In this document: in pieces, positions 15,328-24,830 of the stretch
Layout: every line of letters starts with the position of its first letter
Position numbering within the stretch: the stretch's first letter is position 1
Source of the DNA: Bacteroidia bacterium
GTDB lineage: Bacteria; Bacteroidota; Bacteroidia; Bacteroidales; Prolixibacteraceae
Direction of reading: 5' to 3'
Assembly: GCA_026391315.1 (NCBI GenBank)
Contig: JAPLDT010000085.1
Location: 1-41,135, forward strand
DNA: 41,135 bases
Notes under the pieces: generated by a model
Seen by the model: the letters and a program-made list of their open reading frames with translations, nothing else
Told to the model about the DNA's origin: nothing
Databases searched by the model: none
Position numbers and translations under genes: made by a program

Positions 15328-17235
15328 TCATTCAGAGATTGCACCTTCCCCTCGTTTGAGCGGGGAATAAATAAGTGAAGGAGAAGGGATCATCTTGCCT
15401 AAACCATACTCGTGCCACCTCCGGTCGACCATGCGTATTGTTTCGGCCGAGGAGACTACCGGATTGGGCCAGTCGCGTTGAAAACCATCAGATTGAGCCG
15501 TTTTACGTGTGCCATCCACCACTAGGTGCGAAACTTCTCCTGGATGAGTTGCCTCAAAAATTTTGCAGTCTCTTCTGGGGTCGATGTTTCCAGTTACATA
15601 CCAAACTACAGCATCAATATTGGCGAGAGGCAATGCAGCATCGACAAAAAGAATGAATTTAACCCGCTGTATGGCAGACATTTTCAAAAGAGCTTCTGTC
15701 AATATAGCCGGACGAAAATCCTGTTCCTTCTCAATCCCAAGAATCAACACCGAAATACCTTTGTCAAGTAGGGATGTCTGGACGGATTTAATCGCAGGAA
15801 TATCCTGAGCTACATTATTAAATAGTTCGGATCCGGGCAGTCTGTTTTCGATAGGCTTCACATTCATCTCTTCAGGAAATTTGGTGGTAGCATCAATACC
15901 CATTTTAGATCCAAATGCAAATTTGGAGGAGGAGTGGTCCAATACATCCATGGGACCTGAAGAAAAAATGATATCGTGAACCGGATCAATTTCATTGCTC
16001 ACTTTCCTGACAAACGCCTCCATGTCCTTCCATGGATTGGCCTGATCGGTCACTACCATGATCTTGTTGAACATCATCTGTCCGGCTCCCCACATGGCAT
16101 TCATTGTCTTCAATGCCTGTCCTGCATAGGTCTTATCGATCCTGGCCAGAGTCAGGTTGTGAGCGACTCCTTCGGCCGGAAGGTAAAGGTCTTTTAGTTC
16201 CGGCATCATGGTCAGCTTCATAGGTGCCAGAAATATTTTCTCCGTGGCCAAACCGATGTAGGCATCTTCCTGAGGAGGTATCCCTACTATGGTGGCGGGA
16301 TATATTGCGCCCTTCCGGTGGGTGATGCATGTGACATGAAATTTGGGATACCAATCAGCCAGTGAATAAAAACCGGTATGATCTCCGAACGGACCTTCCC
16401 AAACCAGCTCCTCAGCGGGATCAACATATCCTTCTATCACAATGTCTGCATCATCCGGCACCTCCAGATCGTTGGTCAGGCACCTGACTAGCTCAACTTT
16501 CTTTTTTCGCAGAAACCCGGCCAGCATGTATTCGTCAATTTGGTCCGGAAGTGGTGCCGTTGCCGCATACGTATAGGCAGGATCTCCTCCCAATACAACG
16601 GATACCGGCATCTTTTTGCCAGCATTTTTATACCCCTGGTAGTGTCGGGCACCTGTCTTGTGCTTGTGCCAGTGCATTCCTGCAGTATCAGGTCCAAAAA
16701 TTTGCATCCGGTACATTCCCACATTGCGGACGCCGGTCTCAGGATCACGGGTAACCACTCCGGGAAGTGTAACGAAAGGTCCGCCATCGGCAGGCCAGCA
16801 AGTGAGAACAGGCAGTTTGGTCAAATCCGGGGTAGCCATCACGATCTCCTGACATCTTCCTCTGCTCGTCTTCTTTTTAGGCATCCAGGAGGCAATTCTC
16901 GAGAGCAAAGGAAGCAACTTTAATTTATCCAAAAGACTCCCGGCAGGACCAGCCAATTGTTTAAATAACTCTTCCAGCTCTGCGCCGATAGCGCCGAGCG
17001 AAGTATGTCCAAGAGCCAGACATATTCTTGACTCTGAACCAAATGCATTAATCAAAAGAGGGAAAGCCGTTCCGTTGTTTTCAAACAAAAGTGCCTTTCC
17101 TCCTCCTGGAGATTTGGAGATACGGTCAACAATTTCTGTGATTTCCAGAACGGTATCAACCCTTAGTTTGATTCTGACAAGTTCATCATTGCGCTCAAGT
17201 ATTTCTACAAAATCGTTTAAACCGTTGTATGGCAT
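15328..17235 (-). CDS. UbiD-family decarboxylase, probably menaquinone biosynthesis
   Basis: Prenylated-FMN-dependent (de)carboxylase of 635 residues. Landmarks are NVGMYRMQIFGPDTAGMHWHKHKTGARHY (Arg and metal/prFMN contacts, given here from about residue 190), VVLGGDPAYTYAATAPLP, and VWEGPFGDHTGFYSLADWYPKFHV, whose Glu lies in the catalytic E-G-P-F-G motif. Members of this size in Bacteroidota are usually assigned to menaquinone (futalosine-type) or 4-hydroxybenzoate decarboxylation. No other quinone gene is adjacent, so the substrate is inferred. It lies between rubrerythrin and citrate synthase, with a large fold-back repeat just upstream of its start. Confidence 0.87.
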   Translation of the reverse strand: MPYNGLNDFVEILERNDELVRIKLRVDTVLEITEIVDRISKSPGGGKALLFENNGTAFPLLINAFGSESRICLALGHTSLGAIGAELEELFKQLAGPAGSLLDKLKLLPLLSRIASWMPKKKTSRGRCQEIVMATPDLTKLPVLTCWPADGGPFVTLPGVVTRDPETGVRNVGMYRMQIFGPDTAGMHWHKHKTGARHYQGYKNAGKKMPVSVVLGGDPAYTYAATAPLPDQIDEYMLAGFLRKKKVELVRCLTNDLEVPDDADIVIEGYVDPAEELVWEGPFGDHTGFYSLADWYPKFHVTCITHRKGAIYPATIVGIPPQEDAYIGLATEKIFLAPMKLTMMPELKDLYLPAEGVAHNLTLARIDKTYAGQALKTMNAMWGAGQMMFNKIMVVTDQANPWKDMEAFVRKVSNEIDPVHDIIFSSGPMDVLDHSSSKFAFGSKMGIDATTKFPEEMNVKPIENRLPGSELFNNVAQDIPAIKSVQTSLLDKGISVLILGIEKEQDFRPAILTEALLKMSAIQRVKFILFVDAALPLANIDAVVWYVTGNIDPRRDCKIFEATHPGEVSHLVVDGTRKTAQSDGFQRDWPNPVVSSAETIRMVDRRWHEYGLGKMIPSPSLIYSPLKRGEGAISE

Positions 17236-17262
17236 AAAATCAATATTGGTGATACAAAAAGC

Positions 17263-17443
17263 TACACAGAGTTACACAGAGAAGCACAGAGTTACACGGA
17301 GAAAAAGAAATGTTTATGATGTTTATTGAGTTTGAATTGTTCAAAGACCTTAACCCTTCAAACTTTTTAAACAATTCAAACAATTAGAACAATTAGAAAA
17401 TGTTCTCTGTGGACCTCTGTGCTTCTCTGTGTAACTCTGTGTA
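17263..17443. repeat. Nested fold-back element with 29-bp perfect arms
   Basis: The arm at 17263-17291 is exactly reverse-complementary to 17415-17443. It is built from words such as ACACAGAGTTACACAGAG. Inside, TTTGAATTGTT (17331-17341) pairs with AACAATTCAAA (17370-17380). Both arms continue inward imperfectly (to about 17305 and from about 17401). It fills nearly the whole gap between ubiD and citrate synthase. No transposase frame or obvious target-site duplication is visible. In RNA it would form a large hairpin behind citrate synthase. Confidence 0.85.
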
Positions 17444-17455
17444 ATATTAAAGGTC

Positions 17456-18769
17456 CTAAATCCCAGCTTTGTTTCTGAAGAACTCCAGTGTTTCTGAAGA
17501 TGGCCTTTCCAACGGCAAATTGTACATCCTGTCCCAAACCAATTGGGCAAGAACACCCAAGGAACGACTAACACCAAACATTACCGTATAGAAAAAATGC
17601 TCTGTAATTCCGTAATGCTGAAGCAAAGAACCGGAGAATGCATCCACATTGGGCCATGGATTTTTAATCTTGCCAAGCGACTTCAGAATTGGTGGGACGA
17701 TATCATAAAGATGATTGACTGTATCAATCAGGCTATCATTCTCTACATATTTTTGAGCAAATATCTGCTGTGCGGTAAAACGCGGATCAGTAACCCTCAA
17801 AACAGCGTGTCCATAACCGGGAACGACCTGACCGCAGGAGATAGTTTTTCTGATATAGGCTTCAATTTTCTCCCTCTCTTCCGCTTCGTTTTCACAAACT
17901 CCCATCTCTTCCTTCATCTCAAAAATCCAGTTGATCACCTCCTGATTGGCATATCCATGCAACGGGCCTGCCAGTCCAAGCATACCGGCAGCGTAGGCGT
18001 AATAAGGATTACTCAGCGCCGACCCAACAAGATGGGTGGCATGAGCAGATACATTGCCACCTTCGTGGTCGGCGTGAATCATCATGTACATCCTGAAAAG
18101 TCGGTATACTTCGTCCTGGTCATAACCCATCATATGGGCAAAATTGGCTGCCCAGTCGAGGTTTGGATCCGGTGGAATGAACTTTCCGTCTTTGAAATTC
18201 TTGCGATAGATGTAAGCTGCAACTACCGGAAGACGGGCAATCAGGTCCATTACATCTTCGAAAGTAGTGTCCCAATAATCATTTTTGTGCAAACCATCGC
18301 GGTGTGCCTTTTGAAACTTTGACTCGGTTGCCATGGCAAGAATGGCAGTACAGAACTGAGTCATAGGTTTACTGGTAAGCGGCATCGCATCCATAATTTC
18401 AATCACGTGTTCGGGTAACTCACTGCGTCTTATCCACTCTTTGCTCAGAGCGTCAACTTCTGCCTTGGTGGGAATCTCATTCAACAGGAAAAGATAGAAA
18501 AGACCTTCAGACAGAGGTTCGCCCTCCGGCCTGACCTTGGGTAATTTTTGTTGTATTTCAGGAATCGTATATCCACGGTAGGTGATACCTGTATTGGGGT
18601 CTAGCTTAGAGGTCACGGTAAGCAGACCGGTAATTCCTTTCATTCCGGTAAGCACCTGATCGATAGTAACCGACTCAAGCACAGTGCTTCCAAATTCATT
18701 GATCAAACGTTTTACGACAAGGCGCTCTTCTTCACCCTTCTTCAAAAGTTTTTGTTTAATGTAATCCAT
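17456..18769 (-). CDS. gltA: Citrate synthase
   Basis: TCA-cycle enzyme condensing oxaloacetate with acetyl-CoA. The 437-residue form has the long N-terminus and large-domain pattern of eukaryotic-like Si-citrate synthases found in Bacteroidota. Catalytic segments are HADHEGGNVSAHATHLVGS, GLAGPLHGYANQEV (His), VPGYGHAVLRVTDPR (His) and NVDAFSGSLLQHYG (Asp). ATG 18769 (MDYIKQKLLKKG) is chosen; the frame runs upstream to 18820 but adds residues with no family similarity. It is separated from rplQ by 247 nt and a terminator, so it has its own promoter, which I could not locate. Confidence 0.95.
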   Translation of the reverse strand: MDYIKQKLLKKGEEERLVVKRLINEFGSTVLESVTIDQVLTGMKGITGLLTVTSKLDPNTGITYRGYTIPEIQQKLPKVRPEGEPLSEGLFYLFLLNEIPTKAEVDALSKEWIRRSELPEHVIEIMDAMPLTSKPMTQFCTAILAMATESKFQKAHRDGLHKNDYWDTTFEDVMDLIARLPVVAAYIYRKNFKDGKFIPPDPNLDWAANFAHMMGYDQDEVYRLFRMYMMIHADHEGGNVSAHATHLVGSALSNPYYAYAAGMLGLAGPLHGYANQEVINWIFEMKEEMGVCENEAEEREKIEAYIRKTISCGQVVPGYGHAVLRVTDPRFTAQQIFAQKYVENDSLIDTVNHLYDIVPPILKSLGKIKNPWPNVDAFSGSLLQHYGITEHFFYTVMFGVSRSLGVLAQLVWDRMYNLPLERPSSETLEFFRNKAGI

Positions 18770-18960
18770 AAAAGAGTTAATTATGTTAGTTATCCATATA
18801 CATGAACTCGCAACCCTCACCGCTCCAAAAAACGATTTTGAAGATCTTTCCGATATGCAGGTGAAAATTACACAAAAAATGAATCAATTTATATATTTAT
18901 CTAACATTGGAGGTAAATATTTTATAAATCCAATATTTAGCCATAGTGGATAAAAAAGGC

Positions 18961-18991
18961 AAAAAAAAGCCATCCCGCTAAGGATGGCTTT
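18961..18991 (-). terminator. Terminator of the ribosomal protein super-operon
   Basis: On the minus strand AAAGCCATCC (18991-18982) pairs with GGATGGCTTT (18975-18966), followed by a T8 run (to 18961). It lies 25 nt past the rplQ stop and marks the end of the S12-to-L17 transcript. Confidence 0.92.
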
Positions 18992-19016
18992 CTATGAAAA
19001 TTCAGTTCACAAGAGA

Positions 19017-19502
19017 TCAGGAAGCAGCTTCTTCTGAGGTAGCTTCAACTTTTTTGTTCTCTTTTGCAGGTGTCTCTGTTTTCTTTGGTTTCCGGATTCT
19101 GCGTTTTTTTGTGGTGTCAGCTTTTGGCGTTGACAGCATGTTCTCGTTGTAATCGACCAGTTCAATGATACACATCTCTGCGTTGTCACCAATACGGTTA
19201 CCTGTTTTCAGTATTCTGGTATATCCACCCGGACGATCTCCGATTTTCACGATAATATCACGGAACAGTTCTGTTACTACTGATTTACTTTTTAGATCGC
19301 TGAATACTTCCCTTCTGTTGTGGGTGGTATCCTCTTTGGCACGTGTAATCAATGGTTCAACAAAAACTCTCAGCTCCTTTGCTTTTGCAAGGGTTGTAGC
19401 GATGCGTTTGTGAAGCAAAAGAGAGTTTGCCATGTTGGAAAGCATCGCCTTCCGGTGAGAGCTGGTCCTACCTAAATGATTAAAACCTTTTCTATGTCTC
19501 AT
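19017..19502 (-). CDS. rplQ: 50S ribosomal protein L17
   Basis: Large-subunit protein at the exit-tunnel side. The conserved core is residues 1-125 ([52 protein letters not shown]). A lysine- and glutamate-rich tail of about 35 residues follows, a low-complexity extension usual in Bacteroidota L17. It is the last gene of the super-operon, just before the terminator. Confidence 0.97.
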   Translation of the reverse strand: MRHRKGFNHLGRTSSHRKAMLSNMANSLLLHKRIATTLAKAKELRVFVEPLITRAKEDTTHNRREVFSDLKSKSVVTELFRDIIVKIGDRPGGYTRILKTGNRIGDNAEMCIIELVDYNENMLSTPKADTTKKRRIRKPKKTETPAKENKKVEATSEEAAS

Positions 19503-19595
19503 TTCATCTGTTTATATGTTGTTTTTCAAAGGTCAGATGGAATACCCACATAATCATTTTCGGTTGGTGTGAATATTTCCTCATGGGTATTTTAA

Positions 19596-20588
19596 TTAAT
19601 CCTTGTCTAATTTATACTTACTGATGTCCATCCCGAAACTCAAATTGAGATTTACCAACAAATCATCGAGTTCTGTTAAGGATTTCTTGCCAAAATTTCT
19701 AAATTTCAACAGGTCATTCCGGTTATATGTAACCAGTTCTCCGAGTGTTTCCACATCAGCTGCCTTTAAACAATTGAGTGCGCGGACAGAGAGATCAAGA
19801 TCGACCAGCTTATTTTTCAGTAATTGACGCATGTGCAGAATTTCCTCATCAAACTCTTCATTGGCAAATTTCTCATCAGAATCGAGGGTGATTTTCTCGT
19901 CAGAAAAGAGCATGAAATGGTAAATCAGAATTTTAGCTGCTTCCTTCAGTGCATCTTTTGGGTGAATAGAACCATCTGTATGGATATCAATCACCAACTT
20001 TTCATAGTCGGTTTTTTGTTCTACACGATAGTTTTCGACCGAATATTTCACATTCTTGATCGGGGTGAAAATAGAATCGATTGGAATGACTCCGAACTCC
20101 TCATCAACAGGTTTGTTCTCTACACCAGGCACATAACCGCGCCCCTTCTCGATCGTCATTTCGATCTGAAGTTTCACGTCTGTCTCCATGTTACAGATCA
20201 GCAAATCGGTATTCAAAACACGAAAGCCTGTGATAAAGTTGTTGATGTCACCCGCCTTGAATTTATTTTGTCCGAAGATGGTAACAGTGACCTTTTCACT
20301 GTCAAAATCTTCTACGACTTTTTTGAAACGGATCTGCTTCAGATTAAGAATCATCTCCGTAACATCTTCAATCACACCCGGGATGGTAGAAAATTCGTGC
20401 TCAACACCTTCGATTTTGATCGTTGTGATAGCATATCCTTCCAAGGATGATAACAAAATTCTGCGTAATGCATTTCCGATGGTAATACCATAACCAGGCT
20501 CTAGAGGACGAAATTCGAATTTACCGATTTTGTCATCCGATTCGATCATGATCACCTTATCCGGCTTCTGGAAAGCTAAAATTGCCAT
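19596..20588 (-). CDS. rpoA: RNA polymerase alpha subunit
   Basis: A 330-residue protein. The N-terminal dimerisation domain (about 1-230) includes [22 protein letters not shown], the assembly motif. A linker leads to the C-terminal DNA/activator-binding domain (about 250-330; [34 protein letters not shown]). It lies between rpsD and rplQ as in most bacteria. Confidence 0.98.
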   Translation of the reverse strand: MAILAFQKPDKVIMIESDDKIGKFEFRPLEPGYGITIGNALRRILLSSLEGYAITTIKIEGVEHEFSTIPGVIEDVTEMILNLKQIRFKKVVEDFDSEKVTVTIFGQNKFKAGDINNFITGFRVLNTDLLICNMETDVKLQIEMTIEKGRGYVPGVENKPVDEEFGVIPIDSIFTPIKNVKYSVENYRVEQKTDYEKLVIDIHTDGSIHPKDALKEAAKILIYHFMLFSDEKITLDSDEKFANEEFDEEILHMRQLLKNKLVDLDLSVRALNCLKAADVETLGELVTYNRNDLLKFRNFGKKSLTELDDLLVNLNLSFGMDISKYKLDKD

Positions 20589-20602
20589 AAACCTTATATT
20601 AA

Positions 20603-21211
20603 TTATTTCGAATACAATTCGACGATTAACTGTTCCTTGATGTTTTCAGGGATCTCTTCTCTCTCAGGTACATTCAAAAATTTACCCGATTTTGCCTCGC
20701 CGTTCCATTCCAACCATGAAAAGTTGCTGTGGCGACGTGAGGAGAGTGAATCATTGATCGCTACCAATGATTTAGATTTCTCGCGTACTGCTACTACTTC
20801 ACCGGGACGAACAGAGTAAGAGGGGATATTGACCACTTCACCATTGACAGTAATGTGTTTGTGAGATACCAACTGACGGGCACCTGCACGACTTGGAGAA
20901 ATTCCCAAACGGAAAACCACATTGTCCAAACGGCTTTCAAGCAACTGCAAAAGAACAGTACCTGTAATACCCTTGTGTGAATGTGCCTTTTCGAACAGGT
21001 TACGGAATTGACGTTCTAAAACGCCGTACATGTATTTCGCTTTTTGCTTCTCTTTCAACTGAGTACCGTATTCTGATACTTTTTTACGGCGTTTGCTATT
21101 GCCGTGCATTCCCGGAGGAAAATTTTTGTGCTCAAATGCCTTATCCGGACCATAAATTGGTTCACCGAATTTTCTAGCAATCTTTGACTTAGGACCTATG
21201 TATCTTGCCAT
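20603..21211 (-). CDS. rpsD: 30S ribosomal protein S4
   Basis: A 202-residue primary 16S rRNA binder. The start is [19 protein letters not shown], and the S4 RNA-binding domain is [20 protein letters not shown] followed by [11 protein letters not shown]. The zinc-finger cysteines seen in some S4 proteins are absent. It often acts as a translational repressor of its operon in other bacteria; no site is evident here. Confidence 0.98.
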   Translation of the reverse strand: MARYIGPKSKIARKFGEPIYGPDKAFEHKNFPPGMHGNSKRRKKVSEYGTQLKEKQKAKYMYGVLERQFRNLFEKAHSHKGITGTVLLQLLESRLDNVVFRLGISPSRAGARQLVSHKHITVNGEVVNIPSYSVRPGEVVAVREKSKSLVAINDSLSSRRHSNFSWLEWNGEAKSGKFLNVPEREEIPENIKEQLIVELYSK

Positions 21212-21236
21212 GTTTTTTAATTTAATTTACTGATGA

Positions 21237-21626
21237 TTAGACACGACGACGTTTAGGAGGACGACAACCGTTATGAGGCATTGGGGTAACATCGACGATC
21301 TCAGTCACCTGGATACCAACATTAGCGATAGCACGAATAGCAGATTCGCGGCCGTTCCCCGGTCCCTTTACGTAAACTTTCACCTTGCGCAATCCAAGAT
21401 CAAAAGCTGTTTTTGCACACTCTTCAGATGCAGTTTGAGCTGCGTACGGAGTATTTTTCTTTGAGCCACGGAAACCTTTTTTCCCGGCTGATGACCAGGA
21501 GATAACTTCACCGTTGTTGTTGGTCATCGAAATGATAATATTATTAAAAGAGGATGAAACGTGAGCCTGTCCAACAGCCTCGACATTGACAACCCTTTTC
21601 TTAGATATTCCAGTCTTTTTTGCCAT
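21237..21626 (-). CDS. rpsK: 30S ribosomal protein S11
   Basis: A 129-residue platform protein, with [18 protein letters not shown] near the start and [16 protein letters not shown] and [18 protein letters not shown] at the C-terminus, all family hallmarks. It lies 12 nt downstream of the damaged rpsM. Confidence 0.98.
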   Translation of the reverse strand: MAKKTGISKKRVVNVEAVGQAHVSSSFNNIIISMTNNNGEVISWSSAGKKGFRGSKKNTPYAAQTASEECAKTAFDLGLRKVKVYVKGPGNGRESAIRAIANVGIQVTEIVDVTPMPHNGCRPPKRRRV

Positions 21627-21638
21627 CTCTACTTATTC

Positions 21639-21927
21639 TTATTTAGTAGCTTTCTTCTTATTTGCAACTGTCTTCTTTTTACCTTTACGAGTACGGGCAT
21701 TGTTTTTGGTACTTTGTCCGCGAACCGGCAGGCCTAAACGATGACGAATTCCGCGATAACAACCAATTGAATTGATCATCATTCCATTCATTGACTTTGA
21801 TGTCTTTGTTGACACCAGCCTTTTCAAGAATTTCAACAGAGCGGCTGCGGCCAATTCCAAAAATATAGGTCAAGGCGATTTCGCCTCTTTTGTTATTTGG
21901 TATGTCTACACCAACTATTCGAGCCAT
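21639..21927 (-). pseudogene. rpsM: 30S ribosomal protein S13, frame broken by an internal deletion
   Basis: Reading from ATG 21927 gives [20 protein letters not shown] and continues as normal S13 to ...NEWNDDQFN (about residue 54), then runs out of family similarity and stops at 21685. The normal C-terminus ([17 protein letters not shown] ... VANKKKATK) is in the +1 frame and ends at 21639. About 30 residues of S13 between these parts (the helix ending KRLMD) are missing; counting nucleotides against the E. coli spacing gives about 86 nt lost, at roughly 21764-21772, where CAATTCAATT forms a short direct repeat on the coding strand. S13 is essential, so this is either a consensus error or a real lesion rescued elsewhere. 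Confidence 0.9.
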
Positions 21928-21968
21928 AATCTTATATTGATTAAAAAATCGTTATAAATTTAACATTT

Positions 21969-22085
21969 TTAACCCTGACGTTGTTTGAACTTCGGGTTTT
22001 TTTTGTTTATCACGTAGAGACGTCCTTTACGGCTTACAATCTTGCACTCCGCACTACGTTTCTTAATGGATGCCCTTACTTTCAT
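21969..22085 (-). CDS. rpmJ: 50S ribosomal protein L36
   Basis: A 38-residue protein starting [17 protein letters not shown] and ending [10 protein letters not shown], an exact fit to L36. It has only one cysteine, so it is the zinc-free type. It lies between infA and rpsM; the 105-nt gap before it (22086-22190) holds a CATGTTG/CAACATG dyad of unknown meaning. Confidence 0.96.
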   Translation of the reverse strand: MKVRASIKKRSAECKIVSRKGRLYVINKKNPKFKQRQG

Positions 22086-22190
22086 ACTGTAATTATTAGT
22101 TTTTTATTGTAGTATGGAACTCCATGTTGAAGAACAATGATCTCCCCTTAGAGGTTGTCAGGCAACATGTTCGTTTCATTTTTCTACTTA

Positions 22191-22412
22191 TTAATTTTTG
22201 TATCTGAAAGAGATTCTTCCTTTACTAAGGTCATAAGGTGACATTTCAACCTTCACTTTGTCGCCAGGCAGAATTTTAATGTAGTGCATGCGCATTTTGC
22301 CCGAAATATGGGCCGTTATCACATGACCGTTTTGTAATTCAACCCGAAACATCGCATTGGACAATGCTTCAATAATTGTTCCGTCTTGTTCAATAAATGA
22401 TTGCTTTGACAT
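22191..22412 (-). CDS. infA: Translation initiation factor IF-1
   Basis: A 73-residue OB-fold protein that binds the 30S A site. Motifs are [41 protein letters not shown] and [13 protein letters not shown]. In Bacteroidota it is usually preceded by map; here a 413-nt non-coding gap lies between secY and infA. Confidence 0.97.
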   Translation of the reverse strand: MSKQSFIEQDGTIIEALSNAMFRVELQNGHVITAHISGKMRMHYIKILPGDKVKVEMSPYDLSKGRISFRYKN

Positions 22413-22825
22413 AGAAACTAATACTTCTGCATTATATTTGAAAACTCAAACTACTCCCCAAACTGCTCTTAAGAGCAAACCTTAAACATTCAATCATTTC
22501 GACAGGGCTCGATGAATTTAAACTCCCCTGTCTCCTTCCAACACCTTAAAAGATGGTCTTTTCATTGCCGCGCTTACTTCCATCGTGTAAATTCAGGAAA
22601 TAATCATAAAAAAACGGAGGCGATCGATTTTTTCAGGTCGGCAAAGATACTGAAAAGAAAAAAAAGATACAACACTCTTTTTCGGAAACAGGTAAACTTC
22701 TGCAAAATGATCAGAACGTATCAGATGGCAACCATTTAATGTCCCATTCTGATGTATGATGATGCTGTACAGCTAACTTGCCAGGATAAAATAATTCCTC
22801 ACAACCTGTTGGATCGACCAACCAA
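22413..22825. other. 413-nt gap between secY and infA; map gene absent
   Basis: No plausible coding frame on either strand and no methionine aminopeptidase motif. It contains a possible promoter for infA (22642-22673) and a short TTTCGACAGGGCTC word (22497-22510) similar to other intergenic repeats in the window. If that promoter is used, infA has a leader of about 220 nt. I see no terminator after secY. Confidence 0.7.
22642..22673 (-). promoter_or_regulatory. Possible Bacteroides-type promoter of infA-rpmJ-rpsM...
   Basis: On the minus strand TATCTTTG (22649-22642) matches TAnnTTTG; GTTG (22673-22670) lies 20 nt upstream as an imperfect -33 element. The predicted start is near 22635. Confidence 0.4.
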
Positions 22826-24169
22826 TTACATATTCATTCCAGCGGTACGACCCTTGATGCGACCAGACTTCAGCAATCCATCGTAGTGACGCATCAACAG
22901 GTGGCTCTCAATTTGTTGTAATGTGTCTAGAATAACACCGACAAGAATCAACAAAGAGGTACCTCCAAAGAAGTGCGCAAACGACGTATTTATGCCGACA
23001 ATCATGGCAAAAGCAGGTAGTATGGTTATCAGTCCCAGGAAGATGGAACCAGGCAGCGTAATTCTCGACATAATGGTGTCGATGTACTCAGCAGTTCTTT
23101 TCCCCGGCTTGATACCTGGAATAAATCCGCCATTTTTCTTCATATCCTCGGCCATTTGGTTAGGATTGATGGTGATAGCGGTATAGAAATAGGTAAATAC
23201 AATCACCATCAGGAACATGACAGCGTTGTACCAAAATCCGGTATAATTAGAGAAGGATGCCATCATCCGTCCCATTGTCTCCGATGAAAAAAGACCGGCC
23301 ACTGTTGCAGGGATAAACATGATTGCCTGAGCAAAAATGATTGGCATAACACCCGCAGCATTCACTTTCAAAGGAATGTACTGACGAACCCCACCATACT
23401 GACGATTGCCAACAATTCTTTTCGCGTATTGTACCGGTACTTTTCGTGTACCCTGAACCAATAGGATTGTACTGGCGATAACCAGCAGGAAGACGACCAA
23501 TTCAACAATCAACATGATAAAACCACGACCCTGTTCAGCCATCCTGCTCACAAATTCCTGAGCCAATGATTGAGGTAGACGGGCAATAATACCTATCATG
23601 ATAATCAGTGATATACCATTCCCAATTCCTTTGTCCGTGATCCGTTCTCCCAGCCACATAATAAACATGGAGCCGGCAGCCAGAACAATGGTTGAACTTA
23701 CATTGAATGCAAAAGCACCTACCAAAAATGCCTGTTCAGGAAGTTGGTATCTGAGGCTGGCCAAATACGCCCAACCCTGGAAAACCAAAATCACAACGGT
23801 CAGATAACGGGTCATCTGGTTGATTTTTCTTCTACCTGACTCACCCTCTTTCTGCAAACGCTGAATGTAAGGAACCGCGAATCCCAAGAGTTGAATCACG
23901 ATCGAAGCACTGATGTAAGGCATGATCCCCAAAGCAAAGATTGATGCATTGGAGAAAGCGCCTCCCGAGAACATGTTCAGCAGTCCAAGAATCCCATCCG
24001 ATGTCTGATTTCTTAAAGCTTCAAAATGAGCAGGATTTGGATCGATACCGGGCAAAATGACGAAGGATCCAAAACGGTAAACCATCAGGAACAACAGGGT
24101 CACACTTAACCGGGATCGTAAATCCTCAATTTTATAAATGTTCTTAAGCGTTTCGATCAACTTTTTCAT
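22826..24169 (-). CDS. secY: Preprotein translocase subunit SecY
   Basis: A 447-residue channel subunit of the Sec translocon with about ten transmembrane segments. Visible marks are FGSFVILPGIDPN after TM1, the plug region NMFSGGAFSNASIFALGIMPYISASI, and the conserved cytoplasmic loops VPVQYAKR and ITINPNQMAEDMKKNGGFIPGI. It starts 5 nt after the rplO stop. Confidence 0.98.
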   Translation of the reverse strand: MKKLIETLKNIYKIEDLRSRLSVTLLFLMVYRFGSFVILPGIDPNPAHFEALRNQTSDGILGLLNMFSGGAFSNASIFALGIMPYISASIVIQLLGFAVPYIQRLQKEGESGRRKINQMTRYLTVVILVFQGWAYLASLRYQLPEQAFLVGAFAFNVSSTIVLAAGSMFIMWLGERITDKGIGNGISLIIMIGIIARLPQSLAQEFVSRMAEQGRGFIMLIVELVVFLLVIASTILLVQGTRKVPVQYAKRIVGNRQYGGVRQYIPLKVNAAGVMPIIFAQAIMFIPATVAGLFSSETMGRMMASFSNYTGFWYNAVMFLMVIVFTYFYTAITINPNQMAEDMKKNGGFIPGIKPGKRTAEYIDTIMSRITLPGSIFLGLITILPAFAMIVGINTSFAHFFGGTSLLILVGVILDTLQQIESHLLMRHYDGLLKSGRIKGRTAGMNM

Positions 24170-24174
24170 CAGAA

Positions 24175-24621
24175 TCAGATTAATTCAGTAGTACCTTCCA
24201 ATTTTTCAATGGCTTCTTTGGCAGTTTTAGAGAAAGCGTGTGCTTTCACATCCAGCTTGCTTTTCAATTCACCTTTGGCGAGGATCTTAACTTTGTCATT
24301 CTTGCTGACAAATCCAGCCTCCAAAAATGTTTGAAAATCGATGGTAGCAAGCCCTAGATCATCTGCCAATTGTTGCAGCGCACTGAGGTTAATCGCTTTA
24401 TATTCAACGCGATTGATGTTCTTAAAGCCAAATTTTGGTACAACTCTTTGCAAAGGCATTTGTCCACCCTGGAAACTTCTTTTCGAAGAGTATCCTGAGC
24501 GTGACTTGGCACCTTTATGACCACGGGTAGATGTACCACCGTGACCCGAACCTTGTCCGCGACCAATCCGTTTTTCTTTTCTAACAGAACCTTCAGCAGG
24601 TTTTAAGTTATTTAATTCCAT
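24175..24621 (-). CDS. rplO: 50S ribosomal protein L15
   Basis: A 148-residue protein with the basic Gly-rich N-terminal extension RIGRGQGSGHGGTSTRGHKG, SGYSSKRSFQGGQMPLQRVVPK and a globular C-terminus. It lies between rpmD and secY in the spc order. Confidence 0.98.
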   Translation of the reverse strand: MELNNLKPAEGSVRKEKRIGRGQGSGHGGTSTRGHKGAKSRSGYSSKRSFQGGQMPLQRVVPKFGFKNINRVEYKAINLSALQQLADDLGLATIDFQTFLEAGFVSKNDKVKILAKGELKSKLDVKAHAFSKTAKEAIEKLEGTTELI

Positions 24622-24633
24622 TTATAAGAAATA

Positions 24634-24816
24634 TTAATCGTTAACTTCTTCAACCTTCACTAAGTGCTGAAGTTTTCTAACCATTCCAAGAATCTCGGGG
24701 GTTGACTCATGAATCTTAGGTTGATTCAATTTGTGCAGACCGAGCGCATCAATGATTTTCTTTTGAGCTTTGGATGCACCAATTTTGCTCTTAAACTGTG
24801 TAATACGAATTTTCAT
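24634..24816 (-). CDS. rpmD: 50S ribosomal protein L30
   Basis: A 60-residue protein beginning MKIRITQFKSKIGASKAQKK, with the family pattern ALGLHKLNQPKIHESTPEILG. Length is normal for bacterial L30. Confidence 0.97.
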   Translation of the reverse strand: MKIRITQFKSKIGASKAQKKIIDALGLHKLNQPKIHESTPEILGMVRKLQHLVKVEEVND

Positions 24817-24830
24817 AATGTACTTTAGAT

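Noticed and set aside
17263-17443. Insertion sequence
   Set aside because: No transposase frame and no clear target duplication; better described as a fold-back repeat.
21639-21927. Programmed +1 frameshifting as explanation for rpsM (and rplB at 31384-31390)
   Set aside because: A shift would join the frames but cannot restore the missing S13 helix or the L2 loop; no slippery-stop arrangement is visible.
22123-22169. CATGTTG/CAACATG dyad between infA and rpmJ as a terminator or regulatory RNA
   Set aside because: Seven base pairs around a 33-nt loop, without T-run or recognised motif; could be chance.
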